The notes under the pieces were generated by a model. It ran no database searches, was not told the origin of the DNA, and worked only from the letters and a program-made list of their open reading frames with translations. The position numbers and the translations under genes were made by a program. This document shows, piece by piece, positions 45,666-54,959 of a stretch of 64,000 nucleotides of DNA. Each line of letters starts with the position of its first letter. Position 1 is the stretch's first letter. Source of the DNA: Lophius americanus (lineage: Eukaryota; Chordata; Actinopteri; Lophiiformes; Lophiidae); NCBI GenBank assembly GCA_037951165.1, contig JBBDHG010000126.1, positions 3,537,001-3,601,000 of the forward strand. Direction: 5' to 3'.

Positions 45666-45950
45666 GTCTTTGGAGCTAGAGTCCCAAAGAAGTTGACGCC
45701 ATCCGGTTTATCAAGTAAGTTTGCTGTGTGGTCGTGAAAAAGATAGTAAAATCTGAATCTTGAAGAGATGAATGGGAAACTGTAGAGTTGTTAAGGAATG
45801 CTTGCAATTTTCATAACCATACAATCTGACTAGCTCTTAAAGTTTGCTTGCCTCTTCCTTGCCTTAGACTCTGTCTTACTCATCTGAGGTTTTAACATTT
45901 CAGACAACACCGATATAGAAAGTAAAAAAATGGCAAATGAGGTACGGTAA
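45666..45950 (+). CDS. Candidate pair of spliced exons, unrecognised product
   Basis: Exon a is 45666-45714, preceded by ttgctgtgtgttgttgcag and followed by a perfect gtaagt donor. It reads VFGARVPKKLTPSGLS with one base left over. Exon b starts at 45904 after gttttaacatttcag; joining restores the codon and continues NNTDIESKKMANEVR, then TAA (45948-45950). The intron would be 189 nt, a usual fish size. I recognise no protein. An upstream exon was not found, and the pair lies between two LTR-like blocks, so it could be an old retroviral spliced product, a host gene 3' end, or coincidence. The acceptor of exon b has a weak pyrimidine tract. Confidence 0.3.
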
Positions 45951-46152
45951 TAGAAAAGACCAGGAAGTTGAGTCCTGTGAAAGATCAGGTATACATGAAT
46001 CCCGTGATTCTTTTGGACATAGAAAAGACCAGGTAGTTGAATCCTCTAAAATACCCTGTATATATGAACCCTGTGATTTTACGAAAGAGACCTGTCCACT
46101 GTGTGGATTACTAACTGGTGAAGTGAGTAATAAGCCTATTCAGGGTTGGTAG
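45937..46152 (+). CDS. Small open frame with a 23-residue tandem repeat and CPLC
   Basis: 71 codons. Two copies of a 69-bp unit (starting at 45952 and 46021) give RKDQEVESCERSGIHESRDS (then FGH) and RKDQVVESSKIPCIYEPCDF (then TKE). TCPLCGLLTGEVSNK follows, with a Cys pair that could bind metal; no second pair follows. It overlaps the end of exon b in another frame, and gaagtgagt near 46118 resembles a donor site. No family recognised; it may be gag-like debris or chance. Confidence 0.25.
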   Translation: MRYGNRKDQEVESCERSGIHESRDSFGHRKDQVVESSKIPCIYEPCDFTKETCPLCGLLTGEVSNKPIQGW

Positions 46153-47734
46153 GAAGAAGTGGGGATGATTCACTCTCCAAAAGATGACTCGCTTTCCCAA
46201 TACCTGGGAATATATCTAATTTTGTATGGATCTAATTTGTTCCCTTTATACATTTTTTTTTCCATTTTCTGAGTTGAATTGAAGATTTGAAAGATTAAGT
46301 AAGTGATTTGTTGTTTAGGGAAGTGTAGTTGTTTTGTTGGAGGGATTTAATTAAAGTATCAAAGCATAAATACGCATTGTTAATGGTAGTGCAATTACTG
46401 CTGCATTAATGTGTAGTCCTATGATACTACTGTAGCTGTTAAAGGTTTAGGTGATTTAGATACTATATCTATTTTAAGTGGTTGAATCTACATTATCCTG
46501 TACTGCTTATAGCATGGGTAATGGAGTAGGAAGTACAGTTTTTCCCTGTGAGATGTAATGGAATAAGGGTATAAATTAGCATGAAAAGTTAACACCACCA
46601 ATGTATTTTTAACACTAAGTAGAGTTGATAAAATACTGACACTACGATGATGTAAAGTTAAACTTTAATATTTTAATCTTGTAGAGTCTGGTTGTATTTG
46701 AAAGACTGTAGCTGGAATTCATAGCTCCTAAGTATGTTCCCATACATTTCACAACATAAAATCAAGATATTGATTTTAAAGATCAAACAAAGCTAGATAA
46801 TGCAGTTGGCTCGATCTCCATCGTATCTTAACTATCTTCCCTCAAGGCTACCTATTCAATAAGACCACAATACTTTCCTAACTGCATGCCAATACACAAG
46901 AGAATCTTTTTATCTTGATGGGAGTAGTTATAGCACTAGTTTCTTTCTGTTAGTTAACAGAGCAGTCTGGCTCTTAATTCTGGCTTTCGTCAGGGTAACT
47001 CGAATTCTCCACTTCCATCCGAATTCTCCACTTCCATTTTTGTGTGGGTAGAAACCTCTCCGAAGCTGGATTAACACTTGTTCGTTGTTTGACTTTATTT
47101 TCTGAGATGATCTAACATCAACACTCAATTTGAGTGTTAAAATTACACCAAAAAAATTAAATTCAGAAATGGTTAAAACTGAAATTGTAAAACTAGTTTT
47201 TTGGGTTTCTTTGTAAGCATGAATGTAAATGTGTATGTAATTTGTGCTTCCACAATTACGGCCACATTGTGGTTCCCACACCCTTGTACTGCTGGCTAGC
47301 ATGGATGTCATGTTTTGTCACATGTAGACCAAGGGGGATGTGTCAGATAGTGCTGAAAGACTTTTGCCCTGGTCTGCCCCAGGATTTGCATCTTAAGCAA
47401 AAAATATATATACTGTGTGTTAATGTCTAATATGGCAACAGCACAACACAGGAAAAAACAGTGAAAACTACGATATCGACACATCCTCCTCTTGAGGATC
47501 TTTTGAAGCCCTATAGTCAGATTTTATTCAGATGCCAAGATGTGAAGGTTTGTAACTGGCTGGAAGCCTGGCCTTGCAAGAGGGCTGACTCTGACTCTTT
47601 AGGGAAATAAATGCTGACAGACATTGTTCCGAGACTTGGCAGTCCACGCAGCATCAATACGGACACCGGTAGTCAATTCACTGGACAAATAATGACTTAA
47701 CTCTGCAAATCTCTAGGGACACAGAACGTTTCTA
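46153..47734. other. Unassigned; would be internal DNA if the LTR pair is real
   Basis: No gag, pol or env motif was recognised. A 127-codon minus frame (46928-47311) has no known domain. Confidence 0.45.
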
Positions 47735-48150
47735 CACTTATCAGCCACTTTATTAGTTTCAAAATAACTAGTACCAGTTGGACACACTTTTGACTTCAGA
47801 ACTGCCCTAATTCTTCATAGCATACAATTCAACAAGATGCTGGAAACATTACTCAGGGATTGTAGTCCAAATGGAAATGATAGTATAACGCAGTTGCTGA
47901 AGATTTGACGGCTGCACATCCTTGTTGCCAACCATCCGTTCATCCACATTCCAAATGTGCTCTGTTGGATTGAGATCAGGTGACTGTAAAGGCTCATTTG
48001 AAAATGGTGAACTCATTGTCATGTTCAAGAAACCAGTTAAAAATGATTTGAAGTTTGTGACATTTTGCCTTATCCTAATGGAAGCAGCCTTCACGAGATT
48101 GGTACACTTTGGTCAAAAATGGATGGACATGGTCAAAAACAATACTCAGA
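47735..48150 (-). pseudogene. Tc1-like transposase C-terminal half and terminus
   Basis: Transposase of the DDE/D type. The left edge cacttatcagccactttatt, then agt is the common terminus of a fish Tc1-like element. Minus-strand blocks: KCHKLQIIFNWFLEHDNEFT (equivalent of the 'PCHKA' region), then after a frameshift QSPDLNPTEHIWNVDERMVG (the PDLNPIEHLW block holding the last catalytic residue), VQPSNLQQLRYTIISIWTTI and, after a stop, CFQHLVELYAMKN. Frameshifts and stops make it dead. Upstream coding sequence beyond about 48150 is absent. Confidence 0.85.
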
Positions 48151-48574
48151 CACACTTCCTGGATGAGTAGATCATGTCCATGAAAGAACTGGAAGACTGG
48201 GAGACCAACCAGCGCAGCATGGTTGCTCCTCTGAATGGCAAAGCCAAGAACTTCCCATTGTTCCAACAATGGAACAAGATCAGATCTTGTTTTGAATAGA
48301 AATCAATAACAACGATTGTGAAGCTTTAATATATTCAATGGTTTTATTCTTATTTATTGTACATTTGTTTTGTTTCAGCTTGAGTGGAAGTAGCTTCTAG
48401 GACAAGATGACTAGTTTTAGTTTAGTTTAATTCATTGATAATTGAGTTCAAAAGCTTTAAAATTACTTTATTTTTCTCTTACCACAAAAAAAAGTGTTGA
48501 TTGAAGAAAAAATACACATTTTAGTGTGGTAATATCTCCAATTCAGGGCAAATCCAGGAATTGCCCTCGGCGTT

Positions 48575-48809
48575 CATTCTCAGCCCCTCCCGCATATAGT
48601 TATCACACAAGACCTTCTTACTACCTTACTACTTCCCTCAGCCTTTAATCCTTACTGTAAAAGAGTTATTGGTTTTATTTGCTCTTGGTTGACTCAGAGA
48701 CCCAGATCATGATCTATGTCTGTCAGTTCGCAAGTGTGCAAGCATACTTAATTTAAATCACAACACCACCTCAAACCTCTCAATTGTACTTAGATGTATT
48801 TTTTCTTCA
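48575..48809 (+). mobile_element. LTR-like block, copy 2
   Basis: Same orientation and order as 45292-45513: ttccctcagcctt, actgtaaaagagttattgg, gctcttggttgactcagaga, cccagatc, tctgtcagttcgcaagtgtg, catacttaatttaaatcaca, ending ttcttca. If the two are the LTRs of one element the interior would be about 3.1 kb; if not, they are two solo LTRs. No polypurine tract is evident before it. Confidence 0.5.
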
Positions 48810-49252
48810 ACAAGGGCAGTTGAGTCCCGGCTGGGCGTTGACCGTTCTCTATTTGGAGTGTATTACGCAATTTCTCTTGGTTGCATACATTGCAGAAAAC
48901 TCTGTTTTTCTGAGAAATGCTTTAAGAAATTGAAGGATTGCTTTCAGTGCTTTCGTGGTGACGGAGTTCTGTGATGGCTAATGAATACATGAGTGGTGAC
49001 AGCAGGGGTTGTCACACATCTAAGCACTTACAGACTGACAAGTTTAATTCAATAGCTGTTGTAGAAATTATCTTAAATTACTTTAATCTCCTGTTTTGTT
49101 TTTTCTTAAATTATTTTGGAGCTTGGTAGTAAATATTTTGCAGCCCAGTGCTTATCGGCAACCCAGTAGGATGGTGACCGTATGCAGCATTGTTCTTAGC
49201 ATAAAAAAGTAACTTTTTGTTGCTGACGTTTCAGGTACATAACCTGAAAAGG
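48810..49252. other. Nothing recognised
   Basis: Unassigned. Confidence 0.5.
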
Positions 49253-49566
49253 GAGCCTGATAGCTGAAAGCTCCGGTTCCCATTGTACTTCTTGAGACTC
49301 TAGGGACTACCAGTAACCCTGCATGCTGGGAGCGCAGAGTTCTGATTGGACAATATGGATTAAATGCATAACTTGACTTCTTCCCTGGAGTCTGTGTTTT
49401 CTCGCCCTGTAAGGTCACATGGTTGGTGATTGCATCTGCTGCTGTGGACCTGCTCGATGTCCTCTGATCACAAGAGGCTCATGATGATGATTATTGTTAT
49501 CATTATTATTATAATTATTGTATAGTATTCCCCCATTCGCTATCACTATATGTTACATTAATATTG
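49253..49566 (+). mobile_element. L2 copy with 5' inversion (twin-priming structure), 3' end lost
   Basis: 49253-49358 is minus-strand L2 (the reverse complement encodes NPYCPIRTLRSQHAG, then VPRVSRSTMGTGAFSYQA) and corresponds to about 6976-7020 plus 7273-7335 of the 5.75-kb copy, without the SINE. 49359-49566 is plus-strand L2 3' UTR corresponding to about 7632-7849. The junction has the shared bases atgg. An inverted 5' part followed by a direct 3' part, with internal loss, is the product of twin priming during LINE integration. The terminal 400 bp and tail are missing where the next LINE begins. Confidence 0.8.
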
Positions 49567-50480
49567 CAATGATAACAGGATGGAGATGTGGCCGGAATCT
49601 GCTGCTATGAGGAGGTCGTTGGTGATTTTGATGGGGGCAGTCTCTGTGGTGGGGTGAGGTCTAAATCTAGATTGTAGGGGTTCACAGCGCTCATGTTTGG
49701 ACATATGCTGATGGAGTTGGGCAGCAACTACCCTTTCCAGGATTTTACTTACGTAAGGAAGGTTGTAGATCGGCCGGTAGCTGTTTAAATCCTCCGGGTC
49801 CAAACCTGACTTTTTAAGATTGGGAGTGACAGATGCTGTTTTGAAGTTGGAGGGGCCTGTGCCGGATTCCAGCGAGGAGTTAATGAGGCAGATAGGCCTT
49901 GATCCGGGCTGTGTGCATTCGGTCTAGGGAGCAGGTGGAGGCCTTAGTGACAAGCTTCGTCACTTGGAGGCCATCCACAGGGACGAAGGAGGGTAGCCAG
50001 GGATGAGGCAGGCAAGCAGTGTCTTCATGTAAAGGTACATGTGGAGGTAGGCGCCAGGAGCTGCTGGTAGATGGAATCCTCTTGGCCTTGAAGTAATCCC
50101 GAAACTTTGCGCAGCGGTCAGAGGTCAGATGTGCCAGTGGAGCAAACCAGGTCCAACGTGTGACTTTTAGCGTGGGTGGGACCTTGGACATGCTGTGATA
50201 TATTGAAACAGTCCAGTAGTGAGAGGAAGTCATAGGCAAACGTGCAGTTTGGAGGGTCCGCATGGATGTTGAAACGCCGATGAGGAGTGTAGATGGAGGC
50301 CTGGAGCAGACAGTGGTGAGTAGCTCTGATAGCTTTGACATGAATGTCATGGAGGCTTTGGGGGGGGCGGTAAATGGGGACAACCTGGAGGTGAGGGGAT
50401 CCAGCCAAAGAGAACGGAAGACATTCCAGGGAGGTGACAGTGGGTACCGGAATCTCTCTGACATTTACGATTAACAGCAA
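49567..50480 (-). pseudogene. LINE (CR1/L2-like, family 3): endonuclease and RT start, broken
   Basis: Minus-strand order: VTSLECLPFSLAGSPHLQVV, PIYRPPQ (endonuclease), then the GDFNIH motif broken by a one-base deletion (about 50268: the frame changes from LLIGV to FNIHADPPNCTFAYDF), LLDCFNISQHVQGPTHAKSH and TLDLVCSTGTSDL. The rest of the endonuclease and linker is deleted. It resumes with KFRDYFKAKRIPSTSSSW, VTKLVTKASTCSLD, then after a frameshift LDPEDLNSYRPIYNLPYVSK, ILERVVAAQL and ITNDLLIAADSGHISILL, stopping before RT motif A. Sequence beyond that on the 3' side is lost at 49567. The 5' flank to about 50880 could be its 5' region. Confidence 0.8.
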
Positions 50481-50911
50481 TTTCGCAATAAAAATATGAC
50501 ATGGCTGCTAATACTAATTTATGTCATGTAATAACCTTTGCCCTGATGTCAGGTCATCCATGACACACTCTGGTTAGTGGATAGGTTAGTGCTTAGTTAA
50601 CGCAGACGGACGGAGGATGCAGTGAGTTTAAGTGCAGTCCGAACCCTTTTGATGGTTTAGGAACTGCAAGGCGGGTGAGCTTCAGGATCTTCCAGATATT
50701 AGTGAAGCAGGGGAGGAGGGAGTGGCTCTGGTGGCATAAAAAGCAGAAGGAAGCCGCTCATTAACTAATTGGCATGAGCATGGAGGCATTAGCTACTAGA
50801 AGAGGATGAGCAGCAGCAACTTTACGTGTTGGTTGCAAGCTTAGAAGGATATTGCGCGTGCAAGGTTGGTGACAGGAGGGAGAAGAGCGACAGAGAGAGA
50901 GAGACTGCTAT
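50481..50911. other. Possible 5' extension of the minus-strand LINE; nothing certain
   Basis: G/A-rich on this strand; the minus strand is C/T-rich like a LINE 5' UTR, but no motif proves it. Ends with a short GA run (50891-50903). Confidence 0.35.
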
Positions 50912-51232
50912 GGGGGTGATGGTGGCTCAGTTGGTAGAGCGATTGTCCATTTATCTGAAGGTTTATAGTTCAATCCCCGGCCACTGAAGTCCAAGTGTCG
51001 TAGTGTCCTTGAGCATGGTACTGAACCCCAAGTTGCTCCCAATGTTCATTCCATTGTTGTGATGGTTTGAATGATTACCGTTCCTGATGAGCATGTGGCT
51101 GCCTTACATGGCAGCTTCTATGATTCACTTTGTGTGAATGTTTGAATGACTGACTCATGTTGTGAAGCACTTTGAGTGGTCAAGCAGGCTTGAAAAGCGC
51201 TATATAAGTACAGTCTATTTACCATATACCAT
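50912..51232 (+). mobile_element. Family A SINE, copy 4 (most complete)
   Basis: Box A tggctcagttggtagagcg, box B ggtttatagttcaatcc-type, cttgagcatggtactgaacc, cctgatgagcatgtggctgc, tgaagcactttgagtggtc and gaaaagcgctatataagtac, then agtctatttacc. It is the fullest copy in the window and a good reference for the family. Confidence 0.9.
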
Positions 51233-51881
51233 TGAACTTACTAGAACTCCATGTCTGCTAATGTAATAGAGAATGATGCTTACGTCTTTGGCAAAGCAGA
51301 TAGTCACACAAATAGCCAAACAAAATGGATTTCTTTATTCTTGATTAATTATGCTTATTAATGTATAACTTATAAGAGGAAACATGTGGCCGTCCTAGAT
51401 TTAGAAAAAGGTGAAATGTTCCTGTGTGTGTGAGAGAAAGATATCTCTCTGATTTGTTTGCTGCCCCATTCATGTAGCTCAGTATAACGTTACACATCGT
51501 ATGACTATGCATCAGTTGTCAATCATGAGTCTGATGTTGGTCCTGCTGCGGATGCTGTGGTAAACGGAGGATAGTTTACTGACTGCTTTGCTTGTTTTCA
51601 GGAGAGAATAATGGTAAAAGGAATCTACTTATATACAACTAAACTTAGATTTATAGTTGTAGTGAAAAATAGTAAAAAAAAAAAACACTTTTCAATGTTT
51701 AAGTAAATTAATTTCCATTACTTAGGCAGATTTTATTATTGATTACAAAAAAATTATAACTTAATGCTGAAATAGCTACTAGTGCCTTGTTTCCAGATGG
51801 AGTCGGAAGTAATGGGTCAGATTATGAGATAGAGAAAAACAGCAAGCCAAGACACTGGAAAAGCATCTGGAATCAAAGACA
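51233..51881. other. Nothing recognised
   Basis: Unassigned AT-rich stretch. Confidence 0.5.
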
Positions 51882-52014
51882 GAGACAATGAGACACAGGG
51901 CAACAGGCAGGACTCAAATGGGAGACAATGAGACACAGGTCCACAGGCAGGAGTCAAAAAGAGAGACTCTGAGACACAGGGTCAGAGGCAGGAGTCAAAG
52001 GGGATGACACTACA

Positions 52015-52997
<983 letters not shown>

Positions 52998-53036
52998 CCA
53001 ACTGAGATACAGGGACAAAGGCAGGAGTAAAAAGGG

Positions 53037-54798
53037 GGACGCTGAGACAAAGGCACCAGAAACACAAGACACAGGTGCAGAGATCTCATTCAATCAATAA
53101 TTCAACAAATAGAATTATAATTTAAAACTTGTATTTTGTGTTTATTCTGGTTGCCTTCAATGTAAGGTTCTGTTTATTTGTTGTTGTTTTTGCTTGTTTT
53201 TTGGGGTGTTCTTTTGCAGTCATTTTTAGTGCTAGAGGACTTTGCATGACTGGGAAGCAAATATCTACTGAATTTTTGTTTTCTACTCTTCACTTTTGAT
53301 ACAAACAACATGACGGGAGATTGTTGCACAATCAATACAGCTTTACCAAATGACTATTTCTAGTTAAGTTATTTATCCAATAACCATAACAGTCTTAATA
53401 AATGGTCAAATGCCAGAGGAATCCTTCATTGTTTAAATAGATTTGACTAAAATATGTGGGAAAACACACTGTACTACATACAGGATGTTGCAGCCAAGGC
53501 GGCGTCCAATACTCCTCCATTATTGTGTTTGGCTATCAAATCATATGAACAACCGAAGCAAAAAGGCTGCAGATTATTAGCTGAAGCCAATGCTAATGAG
53601 CAGACAATGTAAAGCACAGCGCAGCATCCTACCAGCTTCACACAGCTGCAGACAAACCGGCTCAACGAAGAAGAAGGAAGGCCAGTGTCTTAAGTTGAGC
53701 TTCGTAGTGGCGGGTTCAGACTACACAACAATTTCTTCCATGTGGGTTTGCAAAATTCATCTGTCAGACTAAACGATCACAGCTACATGTTTGACCTCAA
53801 CCATTTGTCTGGGTCAAGCCATGTGACGTTTATGAGGCAGCGGGTCAATCGTGGAGTCTGAGATGTTATGCTAGCAATCGGAGAAGAAGATAGAGAAGAA
53901 ACAATTCTGGACCTGTTCCTGTCCTTCAAAAGGGAACTTTAGGTGTTTTGTTTAACTGGTCTCTCTTCTTTATAGTTGTTCCTTCTAGCACCTGTGACAT
54001 CACTGGATGTCTTCACTACAATAAGTTTTCATTCTGTCATTCCATTGGTCGACGTCAGAGCAGAGGAGTGGTTTACAAAAATGAGATGTTGTACCTGAGA
54101 AATGAGATGTGCAGTGTAGCCTATAGCGACATAGCTTCTGGAGGATCCTAGTTACTGCGTGTGTCTGCACCACACAGAGCCTAACTTCAGAACTGCACGG
54201 CCGGTGATTCTGATAGGCCTATACTGCTCATGATAAACGGACGTTTTTTTCTCCATCCCTTCCTTCCTCTTAGGACAACACCTGAAATTGTAACCTAATA
54301 TTTTTGACCCTGGCTAGTCTGATTTTAATCATTTGGATTCACAGCATTACTCCTTGGGATTGGTTTCTATGTTTACATGAGACGTCATTCAGCGTAACCA
54401 TCATCATCTGACTCAGAGCGATGGAAAAACCTTAACTGGACTTCCACGGAAGTGACCTGGATTTCATCAGGTCACTTCGGTGGAAACTTCATCTTACATC
54501 ATGCCAACCAGCATTTTTCTTTTTGCACCTCTTATGCTTTTATTGACTGTCCTGTATCAACATGAGGTGCTTGAAAGACCCGGAGACCAATGTGTGAATT
54601 ATCTTTTAATCCAGACGAAAGGAACAATCTGGAAATTTAAACATTTTAGTCATTTCTCAAACTAGCAGTGTAGAGGAATTCCTGATTTTAACTGATTTCA
54701 TTAATTTATTTGTCCAATACGACTCGTTATCTTTTCTTCTGCCCATTATCCCAAAAGTAGATCAAGGGTGAGGAATATTCAACATGTGCCCGCTCATA
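53037..54798. other. Unassigned; contains one hairpin
   Basis: Apart from the inverted repeat at 54442-54485, no repeat or credible gene was recognised. Confidence 0.45.
54442..54485. repeat. 18-bp inverted repeat, one mismatch, 8-nt loop
   Basis: ttccacggaagtgacctg (54442-54459) against caggtcacttcggtggaa (54468-54485). Confidence 0.9.
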
Positions 54799-54858
54799 TC
54801 AATCAATCAATCTTTATTTATATAGCGCCAATTCACAACAACAGTTGTCTCAAGGGGC
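54799..54858 (-). mobile_element. L2 3'-tail fragment
   Basis: The reverse complement reads ccccttgagacaactgttgt, tgtgaattggcgctatataa and ataaagattgattgattga, the L2 terminus seen at 8195-8250. About 60 bp, a very short 5'-truncated copy. Confidence 0.9.
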
Positions 54859-54888
54859 TTTCCAGAAAGAATATCTCATCAAAAAGCA

Positions 54889-54959
54889 AAAGTCTCATTG
54901 TTTTATTGTTTTCTTACTTACTCTCAGGACATGTTGAGCTGAACCCTGTCGAATCTTAA
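54889..54959 (+). pseudogene. N-terminal peptide with decayed 2A-like motif
   Basis: One frame reads SLIVLLFSYLLSGHVELNPV, then ES and a stop. The canonical 2A ribosome-skipping motif is a hydrophobic stretch followed by D-V/I-E-x-N-P-G-P. Here D is H and GP is VE, so skipping would be lost. Such peptides are known at the start of some CR1/L2/Rex1-type LINE proteins, and this one sits directly ahead of the Rex1-like relic. The bulk of the endonuclease that should follow is missing. Confidence 0.55.

Noticed and set aside
47735..48300. A functional transposase
   Set aside because: The frame is broken several times and the N-terminal half is absent.
49880..50464. 194-codon minus frame read as one protein
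   Set aside because: Only its two outer parts follow LINE coding; the middle is out of frame after the GDFNIH deletion, so it is not a natural protein.
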